Of a stretch of DNA of 64,000 bases, positions 21,601 to 29,688 are shown in pieces. Both the position numbers and the translations under genes were made by a program. The stretch is taken from NCBI GenBank assembly GCA_964630925.1, contig CAZVZK010000038.1:1-64000 (forward strand). The letters run 5' to 3'. This DNA comes from RGDT01 sp964630925. Its GTDB lineage: Bacteria > Planctomycetota > Planctomycetia > Gemmatales > Gemmataceae. Each line of letters starts with the position of its first letter. Positions within the stretch are counted from its first letter, which is position 1. The notes below the pieces were generated by a model. The model saw only the letters and a program-made list of their open reading frames with translations. It was not told the origin of the DNA and did no database searches.

Positions 21601-22138
21601 GGTGGCCGAGGGCCGGGCGGCCGAGGCCGCCCTGGCCGACCCTTCGGAGGCGGCGGGGCTGGCGGAGACGTGCGTGTCGCTCAAGGATGCGGCCCAACTG
21701 CGGGCGCTGATGGTGGTGGAGCGCCGCCTGCGCCCGGACGCCCTGCGGACGCTGGCCATGGAGGCGGCGGCGCGGACGCTGGCGGGCGACCACGCCGGGG
21801 CCGTCCGCCTGCTGGAGATGGGCCGCGGCCTGCTGCTGCGTCCGGGCCGCGACGGCCTGGCGCTGGTCCGCGCCCTGGTGAGCGCTGGCCGCGTGGCCGA
21901 CGCCGTGCGCGAGGCGGAGACGCAGGACCGCATGCGCCGCGGCACGCTGCGCGGCCTGATGCTCGCCTACGCGGCGGCGGGCGACGTGGAGAAGTGCCTG
22001 GCCGTGCTGCGCCGCCCCGACGCCTCGACGTATCTCGCCACGTCGGCGTATCATGACCGTGACCTCGGCCCGCTCCTGCGGGGGGAGATGTTCGCCGCCC
22101 TGCGCGCCCAGTACCCGCCGCCGAAGGGCTGGCGGTGA
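18674..22138 (+). CDS. Giant zinc-ribbon, single-TM, TPR-rich protein (second of tandem pair)
   Basis: A 1154-aa paralogue of the 13823-17329 protein. It opens with the same zinc ribbon (CPNCG, FACPRC; Cys4, 7, 17, 20), the shared TPLIPEVADE segment and a membrane helix at about 50-71. It then has a long helical repeat region with blocks nearly identical to the first copy (FEKALTHIDAAERAHPEMPL, EGRAWLLLGRPDRALASL). Length, domain order and C-terminal ending (LGPLLRGEMFAALRAQYPP) all match, so a tandem duplication is clear. The downstream membrane/PQQ gene starts 22 bases later and is probably co-transcribed. Function is unknown. Confidence 0.85.
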   Translation: MPACPNCGDDYGDQFACPRCTAFATTPWRPTVTPLIPEVADEKKPPRNAVTLGGCVGLVVVLLAVGFAAWGGWRAYKDGRWRDAPAADDDWREDARAVAGGDPVDAEGMAPELRPVLLAFGAATRRQDGAALAALFDIERYLEAAGAPPRLISDPDFRDRMRRDLGVQLGERPASAGFDAVELRSVRRLPGLEYVVIARSSADGHVWRTRFWLTRRDGGWRLFDMEDLLTVTRMSAMERAAVRAARDGVPLARLQAGDKAIDALRALGRGDKEGARRHLDGIAGTAALPAMEGLRQVAHALLESDEGRFEKALTHIDAAERAHPEMPLAMLARGRALVALGRAEEALKPLEAYHALMGDDQDVCLYLGECHRRLGRGPEAAANFRKSLGFNAKRDGPLWGLLFSLSNDDPGADIAGYLAKQGDPKGFFTRTAPELVQEGMHLSARLLRDAMREIDPKLPELLYHDALGLARGEGPAEKGVELYKEALAAPGDKEARAGWPDAFFKAMLDGERPELAYPLVPGKAEAFRQIAAELHRRRSPALLGLVRLRAARAPDDPLVPLYRGAALLNAGDPDGAAAAFAEGAGAAREVIEPFHADRVRALYLCGRAMEALREVNPAGETFTLLAELMAQDGPEEFAALVSLHGRRFPGARELAPAECLLLAKQGKGGEAIKLVPEALAADTDAGRRRRWVEDFLSEMRRNGMGVEAYLAAPEPRPAFAALWPPEADPGSPWLARLLEEHRRRDPSDPLLPLREAALLGRKRDYAGAAAVLEVAWRRAEGDEREDLAFEAAMALVKARRVARATALIPAEEQVQLAAWIHAARRGPELLLQARALRARHPHAAELMEGRAWLLLGRPDRALASLGRLAQAEEAAAAAEQLAGECAEAGVPPAMCVAALNKDGATAVVGLALIAARRPAEALNLIDQTKTHGTAEGEYLLAVLYQWRGDTRQARWHLARVPRKSPLQRAHLPGWRAVAEGRAAEAALADPSEAAGLAETCVSLKDAAQLRALMVVERRLRPDALRTLAMEAAARTLAGDHAGAVRLLEMGRGLLLRPGRDGLALVRALVSAGRVADAVREAETQDRMRRGTLRGLMLAYAAAGDVEKCLAVLRRPDASTYLATSAYHDRDLGPLLRGEMFAALRAQYPPPKGWR

Positions 22139-22159
22139 TCGCCACGGAGATCGTTACCG

Positions 22160-24517
22160 ATGCGCCGCGCGTGTCTCGCCGCCCTGCTCCTGCTGGCCGC
22201 CCCGGCGTGGGGCGTCATCATCCGCCTCACGTCGCTCGACGACCTGTTCAAGGACTCGACGTTCATCGCCGAGGCCGAGGTCGAGACGCTCGACCCGGGC
22301 CGCCCGTCGGTCATGCTCAAGCTCGGCGCCGCCCTCAAGGGCAAGCCGACGTTTGCCAGGATGCCCGTCCTCATCAAGGGCGACCCGGGGGCGATCAAGC
22401 GGAAGGAGATCCCGCAGCTCGTCGAGCGCCTCGCGGTCAAGATGCCGGTGGTCGTGTCGGTGGCGAAGCGCGACGACGAGTACCTGGCCTTCGGCTACAC
22501 GAACGGGACGTGGTTCGCCCTGTCGGGCAAGGCCGTGGACGGCGAGGTGCGCTGGGTGTTCGACCACCTGGAGCCGTACCTGCACCGCACCTACAAGGGG
22601 ACGACGGCGGAATTCATCGGCCTCATCAAGGACGTGCAGGCGGGGAAGAAGAAGTTCCCGGCGCCGGACGCCAAGGGCAAGCCGGGCCTGGGGCCGAAGG
22701 CGTCCAAGGCGTCCCTGGAGCGCGAGGAGGGGCCGTTCCGCCGGGGCGTGATCGTGGCGCCGTTCGTCGCGGGGCCGCTCGCCCTGCTGGCGATGCTGTT
22801 CCCGGCGTTCTTCGCCGGGTGGGAGCGTTGGCTGGCGCTCGTCTCGACGGTCTGCACGGCGTTCACCGTGGTGGCGCTGCACTGGTGGTTCGCCGAGGCG
22901 TGGTCCGGCAGCCCCTTCGCGACGCCGGGGGCCATCTGGCTGCAGCTCACGCTGATCCACCTCGTGGGCCTGGGCTGGGCGTGGGCGCGGCACCAGCAGC
23001 GTGCCGCCACCGCCCAGGCCCCATTGACCCCGGGGCTGGCCGAGGTCGGCGTGCTGGCCGCCTTCAGCGTCATCGGCGTCGCCGGCCTGGCCGTCGCGCG
23101 CGACTTCTGGAAGGTGAACCTGCTGTCGCCCGACTGGTGGCCGGCGGCGGCCTACGTCGCCGGGCTGGCCCTGGCGGCGGCCTACGCCGTCTACGTCTGC
23201 GTGCGCGGCCCGCGTCTGGAGCCGGCCCTCTCGTGTGAGTCGGTGACGCTGTTCGGGCTGGTGGGGGCCTCGATGTTCATCGGCCCCACCCTCGTGCCGA
23301 AGGCCCAGGGCGTCGGCTCCCTGGCAGGCGAGGGGGGGGAGAAGGAGGACGTGCGGCTGGCGTGGGCGTTCAAGCTGCCGTCACGCGGGGCGGTGATCGC
23401 CGCCCCGCTGGTGAGCGGGGATCGCGTGTACGTCAGCGCCGCGCACGACGACACCTTCCGCCCCTACGGGGCCGTCTACTGCCTGGACCGCGCGACGGGC
23501 AAGCCGCTGTGGACGTTCGACGGCGGCAAGAAGATGAAGCAGGGGTACTCGTCGCCGGTCATCGCCGGGGGGGTGCTGTACTTCGGCGAGGGGCTGCACC
23601 AGGACCAGGACTGCAAGCTGTACGCCCTCGACCCGGCGACGGGGGCGAAGAAGGGCGAGTTCGAGACCGGCAGCCACACCGAGGCGACGCCCGTCATCAC
23701 CGGCGATGCCGTCTTCGTCGGCTCCGGCGACGACGGGCTGTATCGCCTGAGCCGGGACAAGCTGGCGAAGGTGTGGAACTTCCCCGCCCACCACATCGAC
23801 TCGCGGGTGACGGTGCTGGGCGATTCCGTGTACGGAGGCTGCGGGGAGGGCGACGTGTTCAAGGAGACGGCCCTGTTCCGCCTCGACGCGAAGACCGGCA
23901 AGCCGCGCTGGCGCGTCGCCACGGAGATGCCGGTGTGGTCGGAGGTGGCGGTGTCGGAGGGCCGCATGTACGCCGGCCTCGGCCACGGGCGGGCGGCGGA
24001 CAAGCCGCCGACGAAGGCCGGCGGCCTTCTCCTGTGCCTGAACGCCGACACGGGCAAGGAGGCGTGGCGTGTGAAGCTGGATGACGGCGTCTTCGGCCCG
24101 GTGGCGCTGGACCGGCGGCGGATCTACGTCGGCACGCGGGCGGCGACGTTCTACTGCCTGTCGCGGGTGGACGGGCGGACGTTGTGGTCACGCTCGCTGG
24201 GCGACCCGCGCAGCGACGCCATCATCGCCGGGGCGGCGTTCGACCGCCCGGACGGCAGCGAGGAGCTGCCCGAGCGGCTGTACGTCGTGAGCGTCGAGGG
24301 CAACCTGGCGGCGATGCTGCCGACGGGCGAGCTGCTGTGGTCGCGCCTGCTGTCGGACGGCTCGACGCCGGTGGAGGTGGTGGCGGCGCCGGCGCTGGAG
24401 GCGGCGCGGGACGGCGAGGGCCGACTGGTGCGGCGTCTGTACGTCGGGCTGACACAGCTCGCGGCGGCGCGTGTCGGCGAGGTGCGCTGCTACGAGGACC
24501 GCACCGGGTCGGAGTGA
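22160..24517 (+). CDS. Multi-pass membrane protein with C-terminal PQQ-type beta-propeller
   Basis: A 785-aa protein in three parts. There is a signal peptide (about 1-18, ending in APAWG) with an N-terminal soluble domain to about 185. A membrane region at about 193-370 has five or six helices. A C-terminal beta-propeller from about 385 to the end is built of repeats such as VYCLDRATGKPLWTFDGG, LYALDPATGAKKGEFETG and LFRLDAKTGKPRWRV, the PQQ-enzyme/BamB-like pattern. Such propellers may bind PQQ or serve as protein scaffolds, and no dehydrogenase active-site motif is evident, so scaffolding seems more likely. It follows the TPR gene by 22 bases, suggesting an operon. The combination is unusual. 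Confidence 0.8.
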   Translation: MRRACLAALLLLAAPAWGVIIRLTSLDDLFKDSTFIAEAEVETLDPGRPSVMLKLGAALKGKPTFARMPVLIKGDPGAIKRKEIPQLVERLAVKMPVVVSVAKRDDEYLAFGYTNGTWFALSGKAVDGEVRWVFDHLEPYLHRTYKGTTAEFIGLIKDVQAGKKKFPAPDAKGKPGLGPKASKASLEREEGPFRRGVIVAPFVAGPLALLAMLFPAFFAGWERWLALVSTVCTAFTVVALHWWFAEAWSGSPFATPGAIWLQLTLIHLVGLGWAWARHQQRAATAQAPLTPGLAEVGVLAAFSVIGVAGLAVARDFWKVNLLSPDWWPAAAYVAGLALAAAYAVYVCVRGPRLEPALSCESVTLFGLVGASMFIGPTLVPKAQGVGSLAGEGGEKEDVRLAWAFKLPSRGAVIAAPLVSGDRVYVSAAHDDTFRPYGAVYCLDRATGKPLWTFDGGKKMKQGYSSPVIAGGVLYFGEGLHQDQDCKLYALDPATGAKKGEFETGSHTEATPVITGDAVFVGSGDDGLYRLSRDKLAKVWNFPAHHIDSRVTVLGDSVYGGCGEGDVFKETALFRLDAKTGKPRWRVATEMPVWSEVAVSEGRMYAGLGHGRAADKPPTKAGGLLLCLNADTGKEAWRVKLDDGVFGPVALDRRRIYVGTRAATFYCLSRVDGRTLWSRSLGDPRSDAIIAGAAFDRPDGSEELPERLYVVSVEGNLAAMLPTGELLWSRLLSDGSTPVEVVAAPALEAARDGEGRLVRRLYVGLTQLAAARVGEVRCYEDRTGSE

Positions 24518-24520
24518 GCG

Positions 24521-25159
24521 TCAATACATCGCCGGCAGCTCGCCGCGTGCCCGCCGGGCGAAGGCGCTCTGGGCGACGCCCTCCGGCCGCGTGTTCCCTC
24601 CAGGTGGCCGCAGAATGGACAGGTCCGGCAGGTCGTCGGGGTAGGCGAGGTAGGCGCGACACAGCTCCGCCGCGGCGGGGTCGGGGCTGTCGATGAGGGC
24701 AAGGACCGCCCGGATCTTCCTGCGGAAAGCAGCAAGCTCGGACCTGTTCAGGCGGCAAGAATCGAGGAATGCCGATCCGAACAGGTCCAACCCGACGACG
24801 ACCCCATCGCGTTGGATGGTGAGATGCCGACCCAGCCCCGCGCAAGGGTCGAAGGGGAGCGCCCGATTTGACCGCGACGAGTTACAGAAACTACAGGCGT
24901 AGACGAGGGTGTCGTAGCGGGTCAAGCCGGAGGGCGAGATGCTGGTGGGGACGAGGTGTTCGACGCTGAAGCAGCTCGCCCCGTCGGGGAACCAGACCTC
25001 ACGGCAGAGGCAGTAGACGCAGCGATAGTCGAACTCATCCCGCAGCCACGGCTTGTAATGCTCGTCGTCGAGGTAACCGGCCGGGCCGTGCCGTCGGACG
25101 TGTGCGCCGCTGGGGTAGGTGAGAGGCCCAGGTCGGGGCGGTTCAGGTGGAGGGCTCAT
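24521..25159 (-). CDS. HNH endonuclease-like protein
   Basis: A 212-aa protein with an HNH-type zinc domain: YRCVYCLCREVW near residue 45, SVEHLVPTSISPSG carrying the core His, then ACSFCNSSRSN near 95. The C-terminal half is helical with no recognised motif. The ATG at 25159 was chosen because the preceding gene ends at 25143, giving a 17-base overlap and hence translational coupling. A longer frame upstream adds 15 unlikely residues. Expected to be a metal-dependent nuclease of unknown target. It is the last gene of the leftward hem cluster. Confidence 0.75.
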   Translation of the reverse strand: MSPPPEPPRPGPLTYPSGAHVRRHGPAGYLDDEHYKPWLRDEFDYRCVYCLCREVWFPDGASCFSVEHLVPTSISPSGLTRYDTLVYACSFCNSSRSNRALPFDPCAGLGRHLTIQRDGVVVGLDLFGSAFLDSCRLNRSELAAFRRKIRAVLALIDSPDPAAAELCRAYLAYPDDLPDLSILRPPGGNTRPEGVAQSAFARRARGELPAMY

Positions 25160-25439
25160 TCCGCGGCCCTCGGGCTCGCCGGAGGATCTCATCCGCCTTG
25201 GCATGGAGCTGACGGTCTCGTGGGGCGGCGCGGCGGTCGGCGGCGGCGTCGAGCAGGGCCAGCTCCGCCTCCTCCTGGCCGGTCAGGCCTCCACCGAAGT
25301 GACGCTTCTCAATCAGGTCGAGCCGACGCTCGTTGGCTCGTGGCCACGCCTCGTCGGACGCGAGGCGCGCGACCTCGTCCTCCGCCGGCGCGGGCGGGGC
25401 GAGCTGGGGGTCGGGCAGGACCGGGATCGTGGGGTTCAT
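25143..25439 (-). CDS. Hypothetical small acidic protein
   Basis: A 98-aa protein beginning MNPTIPVLPDPQLAPPAP after a good ribosome site (GGAGGGAGAC). It has a Pro-rich head, then a helical region (RRLDLIEKRHFGGGLTGQEEAELALLD). Short proteins with 'LIEKRHxGGLTxxEExEL' helices are frequent in Gemmata-type genomes and often sit beside toxin or nuclease genes; I know of no function. Its 3' end overlaps the start of the HNH gene by 17 bases, and the pair may act together. Confidence 0.6.
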   Translation of the reverse strand: MNPTIPVLPDPQLAPPAPAEDEVARLASDEAWPRANERRLDLIEKRHFGGGLTGQEEAELALLDAAADRRAAPRDRQLHAKADEILRRARGPRNEPST

Positions 25440-25803
25440 GTCTCCCTCCTGCTTCCATTCTCCCACCCCACGCAGGCGCGTCAAGGCACGATGACTCCTT
25501 CTCACGATGACGGCGAGCCGCCTCGCGGACCTTCTCGATGGCCGGGATCAGGAGCAAGATGAGGACGAGGTTGATGAGGCAGACCACCGCCGCTTCAATC
25601 GCGTTGAAGCACTTCGCTCGCACCAACAGAACGTAAACGGCGCTGACGCCCGCGAAGACGGCCAGCGCGGGCCCGAACCTCTCCACGGCGTAACCTGCGA
25701 TGAGGCAGATGATGGCAAACACCGACAGCACGAACAGCATGCAGCCACGTTCCTCAGAGTCAGGCTGGGTCTCTTCGGGTTCGGATGTCTGCGGCTCGGG
25801 CAT
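25309..25803 (-). CDS. Small membrane protein with prepilin-like helix
   Basis: A 164-aa open frame from ATG 25803 (GGGGGGAG upstream). After an acidic head come two or three hydrophobic helices (MLFVLSVFAIICLIAGYA, ALAVFAGVSAVYVLLV, VVCLINLVLILLLIP), then IPAIEKVREAARRHREK. That last helix closely resembles the LLPAVQKVREAA signature of planctomycete DUF1559 prepilin-like proteins, but it lies at the end of the membrane region, not at the N-terminus. The final 65 residues overlap the next gene (25143-25439) and look non-coding, so the true end may be near 25500 with a later frameshift. Function is unknown. Confidence 0.5.
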   Translation of the reverse strand: MPEPQTSEPEETQPDSEERGCMLFVLSVFAIICLIAGYAVERFGPALAVFAGVSAVYVLLVRAKCFNAIEAAVVCLINLVLILLLIPAIEKVREAARRHREKESSCLDAPAWGGRMEAGGRHEPHDPGPARPPARPARAGGGRGRAPRVRRGVATSQRASARPD

Positions 25804-25815
25804 CACACTCCCCCC

Positions 25816-27081
25816 TCACTCCGGGAGGCGGAACAGCTTCCGCGCCGCGTCCGGCAGCGTGTAGCCGCCCTCCGCCGCCCCGGCGGCGTCCTCGCGCAGC
25901 ACGCTCAGCGGCCCGTGCAGGATCCGGTTCTGCAGCAGGCTCAACGCCTTCTCGATGGTCTGCTTGTCCGTGTCGCTCAGCCTGCCGTTCAGCCGCCCGA
26001 ACAGGTCCGCGGCGATCTCCCGCCGCTTCTCCTCCACGTCGCGCGTCAGCTGCTGGATCACCGGGCCGTTCCGGCTCCCCGCCCAGTCCTTCAGGAACCG
26101 CGCCGCCTCCTGCTCGACGATGGCCTCCGCCGGGCCGATGTACTGCCGACGCTTCGCCAGCGTCGCCTCCTTCACCTTGGTCAGATCGTCGATGTTGAAC
26201 AGGAACGCCTGCTCGCCGTCGTGGATGCGCGGGTCGAAGTCCCTCGGCACCGCGATGTCCAGGATCACCGCCGGCCCGTCCCGCCGGGCCGCGATCGGCC
26301 CGTAGCGATCCCGCGTCACGATGGGCTCGGGCGCCCCCGTGGTGCTGAGGACGATGTCGGCCCGCACCAGGGCCTCGTCGAGCCTCTCCCACGCCACCGC
26401 CTCGCCGCCGCACCCCGCCGCCACCGCCCGCGCCTTCTCCGGGCTCCGGTTCGTCACCAGGATGCGTCGCGGCTTCAAGGCCGCCAGGTGCTTGAGCGTC
26501 AATTCGCCCATCTTCCCCGCGCCGATGACCAGCACCGTCTTGTCGCCGAAGTGCTCGAACACCTCGCGGACGTAGTCCACCGCCGCGCTCGACACGCTGA
26601 CGTGCCCCTGGCTGATCCCCGTCTCCGTCCGCACGCGCTTGGCCACCCGGCGGGCGTGCGGCAGCAGCCTGTTCAGCAGCCGGCCCGTCGCGCCCGCCGC
26701 CAGGGCCCTCTCGTACGCCTTCTTCACCTGCCCGGCGATCTGGCCCTCGCCGATCAGCATGCTGTTCAGGCTGGCGGCCACGCGGAACAGGTGACGCACC
26801 GCGTCCGGCCCGCGGTGGCAGTACAGGTGCTGCGCCACCTCGCCGGGCGGCAGGCCGTGGAACTCCGCCAGGAAGCCGGCGAGGTCGCCGCCCAGGGGGC
26901 AGGGCGTGCTGCGGGCCAGGTACAATTCGACGCGGTTGCAGGTGCTGAGGATGACGGCCTCGTACCCGGCCTGGACGAGCAGGGCGAGGGCGCGGCCCAG
27001 CTGCTCGTCGGTGAAGGCCAGCTTCTCGCGGACCTCGACCGGCGTGTTGTGGCAGCTACAGCCCAGGGCCAGGACGTCCAT
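25816..27081 (-). CDS. hemA: Glutamyl-tRNA reductase
   Basis: A 421-aa enzyme that reduces glutamyl-tRNA(Glu) to glutamate-1-semialdehyde with NADPH, the first committed step of C5-pathway tetrapyrrole synthesis. The catalytic Cys48 lies in LSTCNRVELY. The substrate-recognition segment reads SMLIGEGQIAGQVK (usual form GEPQI), the NADPH-binding loop is VLVIGAGKMGEL, and the C-terminal dimerisation helix is complete. Length matches the family. A ccsA/hemX-like gene ends 48 bases upstream on the same strand, and hemD is divergent nearby, forming a small heme locus. Confidence 0.97.
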   Translation of the reverse strand: MDVLALGCSCHNTPVEVREKLAFTDEQLGRALALLVQAGYEAVILSTCNRVELYLARSTPCPLGGDLAGFLAEFHGLPPGEVAQHLYCHRGPDAVRHLFRVAASLNSMLIGEGQIAGQVKKAYERALAAGATGRLLNRLLPHARRVAKRVRTETGISQGHVSVSSAAVDYVREVFEHFGDKTVLVIGAGKMGELTLKHLAALKPRRILVTNRSPEKARAVAAGCGGEAVAWERLDEALVRADIVLSTTGAPEPIVTRDRYGPIAARRDGPAVILDIAVPRDFDPRIHDGEQAFLFNIDDLTKVKEATLAKRRQYIGPAEAIVEQEAARFLKDWAGSRNGPVIQQLTRDVEEKRREIAADLFGRLNGRLSDTDKQTIEKALSLLQNRILHGPLSVLREDAAGAAEGGYTLPDAARKLFRLPE

Positions 27082-27129
27082 TCACCCTCCTCGTCGTGGG
27101 GGGCCTTCGCCGCATCCCCCACACCCCCG

Positions 27130-27918
27130 TCACTCATTCGGCCGCGCGTGCGGCACGGCCAGGCACCCCAGCAGCAGGAAGAACGCCATGATCGTCATCA
27201 GCGCCACCTGCCGGCCCCGCGCGTGGCGGGCGAACCGCAGGTACAGAACCACCGCGTACACCACCCACAGCATCGCCGTCACCAGCACCCGCGCGTCCCA
27301 CCAGTGGACGACGCTCCCCTGCGCCAGCAGCACGACCCCGGCCACCATCCCCGCCGTCAGCAGGGGGAACGCCACCACCAGCGCCCGCCGGTTCATCAGC
27401 TCCAGCCGCTCCAGGCTCAGCAGCTTCAACCCCTCGCCCGGCGGCGCCTTCGTCCGCAGCCGATGCGCCTGGATCAGGTACATCACGCTCGCCAAAAAGC
27501 CGACGCACAGGCCGATGGTCGCCAGCAGCAACAGCCAGCCGTGGACCGGCCCCCACAGCCCGCCGCCCACGTCATGATGGGGCGTCCCCTCGGGCGGCAC
27601 GCCGAACGCCACGCCCAGGCCGACCAGCCCCAGCACGAGCGGCAGGACGAACAGCCCCCAACTGATGCGGCTGTAGTGCAGGGCGCCGATGGCGTAGAAG
27701 ATGGCCAGCGCCCACGAGACGAAGAGCATCCACCCGAACTGCCAGACCAGCGGCGGCAGGCGGGACGCGAGGAAGCCGGTGTGGGCCACCACCCCGGCGA
27801 CGCCGGCGGTGACGGCGAGGACGCGCGCCAGCATCCGCCCGGACAGGAGGTGCCACACCTCAAGGCCGAGCGCCAGCGTGTAGCTCGCGACGAAACAGAA
27901 GACGGTGATGCGGTTCAT
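27130..27918 (-). CDS. CcsA/HemX-like cytochrome c assembly family membrane protein
   Basis: A 262-aa protein with about eight hydrophobic helices. It has the family's conserved region LWGPVHGWLLLLATIGLCVGFLASVMYL around residues 118-150, whose Trp and His are typical of heme-handling CcsA/CcmC/HemX proteins. In many bacteria such a gene (hemX) precedes hemA, as here. Two roles are possible: controlling HemA level, as in Bacillus, or heme export for cytochrome c maturation. The full tryptophan-rich WWD motif of CcmC/CcmF is not evident, favouring the HemX-type reading. Confidence 0.8.
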   Translation of the reverse strand: MNRITVFCFVASYTLALGLEVWHLLSGRMLARVLAVTAGVAGVVAHTGFLASRLPPLVWQFGWMLFVSWALAIFYAIGALHYSRISWGLFVLPLVLGLVGLGVAFGVPPEGTPHHDVGGGLWGPVHGWLLLLATIGLCVGFLASVMYLIQAHRLRTKAPPGEGLKLLSLERLELMNRRALVVAFPLLTAGMVAGVVLLAQGSVVHWWDARVLVTAMLWVVYAVVLYLRFARHARGRQVALMTIMAFFLLLGCLAVPHARPNE

Positions 27919-27984
27919 GGCGGGGTCACGCGGGGAGGCTCCCCGACATTGTACCGCGCGCCGGGCGGGCGGCCCTCCCGCCCG

Positions 27985-28233
27985 TCACTTCTTCTCCGGC
28001 GGCAGACGCGGGGGGGCCTCGGGTGGCGTCTTCTTCTCCGTGACGTTGTCGATGATGAGGCCGCCCGCCGCGACGCCGGCCTGCAAGCCGAGCAGGGCCG
28101 TGGCCGCCTGCGCGAACAGGTCGTCGGCCACCTGCTGCCGCTCTGCCGGCGGCGCCGGCCGCTCGACGCCCGGCGCGTCGGCGTGGACGCTGACTTCGAA
28201 TTCGGCGGGGGCGATGATCGGTTCCTGCGCCAT
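27985..28233 (-). CDS. Hypothetical small protein
   Basis: An 82-aa protein from ATG 28233, which has a strong GGGAGG site six bases upstream. It begins MAQEPIIAPAEFEVSVHADA, is Pro/Ala-rich, and has a central helix (RQQVADDLFAQAATALLGL) and a Lys-rich end. No membrane segment or known motif is seen. It precedes the ccsA-like gene by 66 bases on the same strand and may be the first gene of the hemA transcript. The intergenic stretch up to hemD (28234-28299) must carry both divergent promoters. Confidence 0.55.
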   Translation of the reverse strand: MAQEPIIAPAEFEVSVHADAPGVERPAPPAERQQVADDLFAQAATALLGLQAGVAAGGLIIDNVTEKKTPPEAPPRLPPEKK

Positions 28234-28299
28234 GTCCGGCCTCCCGTCGGGCGACGCGCCATCTCCCGTGAGTATAACTGCTGAAGGGAGGGCCACGCA

Positions 28300-29109
28300 A
28301 TGACACGTCCGCTTTCAGGCCGAACCGTCGTGATGGCGGAGGGCCGCCAGTCGGAGGACCTCGCCGCCCTCCTCGCCGCCGAGGGGGCGGTGCCGTTGGG
28401 CTACCCGCTGCTGTCCATCCTCGACGCGCCGGACGCCGGCCCCGTCACGGCCTGGCTGGATATGCTCATCGCCGGGCGTTTCTCCCTCGTGCTGCTGATG
28501 ACCGGCGAGGCGGTCCGCCGGCTGGCGGACTTCGCCCAGCGCGAAGGCCGCCGCGACGCCTACGTGGAGGCCCTGCGCACGACGCCGACGCTGACGCGCG
28601 GCCCCAAGCCCGGCCAGGCCCTGCGTGAGCTGGGCCTGACGCCGGCCCGCGTCGCCCCGGCGCCGACGACCGACGGCGTCATCGCCGCGATGGGGGCGAT
28701 GGACCTGCGTGGCAAGGCCGTCGGCTACACGCTCTACGCGGCGGAGAACCCGGCGCTGGACGCCGCCCTGCGGTCCGCCGGCGCTGAGCCGCACCCGGTG
28801 TTGAGCTACGTCTACGCCCCTGCGGCCGATGATGAGCGCGTGCTGGAGCTGATCGGGCGTCTGGCCGGCGCCGGGGCCGACTGGCTGGTCATCACGAGCA
28901 AGCCGCAGGTCGAGCGCCTGTTCGATGTGGCGGAGAAGCGCGGCGTCTTGCCGATCCTCCAGGCGGGGCTGACGCGCGTGAAGGTGGCGGCCATCGGCCC
29001 CGTGGCGGCGGACGCCCTGCGCGAGCGTGGGGCCCGCGTGGACGTGTGCCCCGAGCAGGGCTGGCAGATGAAGAACCTCGTCCGCCAGATGGCGAAGGCT
29101 GCGACGTAG
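28300..29109 (+). CDS. hemD: Uroporphyrinogen-III synthase
   Basis: A 269-aa two-lobed HemD that cyclises hydroxymethylbilane with inversion of ring D. This family has poor sequence conservation. Recognition rests on the overall pattern: start LSGRTVVMAEGR; VLLMTGEAVRRL near residue 65; linker around TLTRGPKPGQALRELGL; TLYAAENPALDAALRSAGAE; LVITSKPQVERLFDVAEKRG; and VAAIGPVAADALRERG. A GGGAGGG site precedes the ATG. It is divergent from the hemX-hemA cluster, consistent with tetrapyrrole synthesis, which would also feed the B12-dependent enzymes in this window. It converges on hpt with a five-base gap. Confidence 0.88.
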   Translation: MTRPLSGRTVVMAEGRQSEDLAALLAAEGAVPLGYPLLSILDAPDAGPVTAWLDMLIAGRFSLVLLMTGEAVRRLADFAQREGRRDAYVEALRTTPTLTRGPKPGQALRELGLTPARVAPAPTTDGVIAAMGAMDLRGKAVGYTLYAAENPALDAALRSAGAEPHPVLSYVYAPAADDERVLELIGRLAGAGADWLVITSKPQVERLFDVAEKRGVLPILQAGLTRVKVAAIGPVAADALRERGARVDVCPEQGWQMKNLVRQMAKAAT

Positions 29110-29114
29110 GCCGC

Positions 29115-29645
29115 TCACTCCGTGGAGGATGGTTGAGGCGGCGGCAGGACGGCGATGTGCGGGAGGTGACGGTACTCGTCGTTGTAGTCGAGGCCGTAGC
29201 CGACCACGAAGGCGTCGGGGATGACGAAGCCGACGTAGTCCGGCTCGAAGACGACTTGCTGCCGGCCCTCCTTGCGGAGCAGGACGGCGACGCGGATGCC
29301 GCCGGCCCCGCGCAGACGCAGCTCCTCGACGAGCCGCCCGAGGGTCTGCCCGGTGTCGAGGATGTCGTCGATGACGAGGACATCGCGCCCGCGCAGGTCG
29401 GGGAGGTTGTCGAGGCGGAGTTTGAGCTGGCCGGGGGTGGTGGCCTCGCCGCGGTAGCTCGACGCCTGCACGAGGTGGATCTGTAGCGGCAGGTCGATGC
29501 GGCGGACGAGGTCGGCCAGGAACACGAGGCAGCCGGTGAGGACGCCGACCACCATGACCGGCTTGCCGTGGTGATCGCTTTGGATCTGGGCGGCCAGCTC
29601 GGCGACGCGCTGGGAGATGCGTTCGGGCGGGATGAGAATTTCCAT
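29115..29645 (-). CDS. hpt: Hypoxanthine phosphoribosyltransferase
   Basis: A 176-aa type I phosphoribosyltransferase for purine salvage (hypoxanthine or guanine plus PRPP). The PRPP-binding motif is VLVIDDILDTGQTL, with the flexible-loop segment VQASSYRGEATT before it and the purine-pocket region FVVGYGLDYNDEYRHLPHI at the C-terminus. The ATG at 29645 gives the canonical start; the open frame continues 31 codons upstream without coding character. It lies at the end of the argJ and membrane-protein cluster on the minus strand, 43 bases after the last membrane gene. Confidence 0.93.
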   Translation of the reverse strand: MEILIPPERISQRVAELAAQIQSDHHGKPVMVVGVLTGCLVFLADLVRRIDLPLQIHLVQASSYRGEATTPGQLKLRLDNLPDLRGRDVLVIDDILDTGQTLGRLVEELRLRGAGGIRVAVLLRKEGRQQVVFEPDYVGFVIPDAFVVGYGLDYNDEYRHLPHIAVLPPPQPSSTE

Positions 29646-29688
29646 GCGGGGGCCTCGCGGGGATGCCTCCATGATAGCGGGCCGCCCG

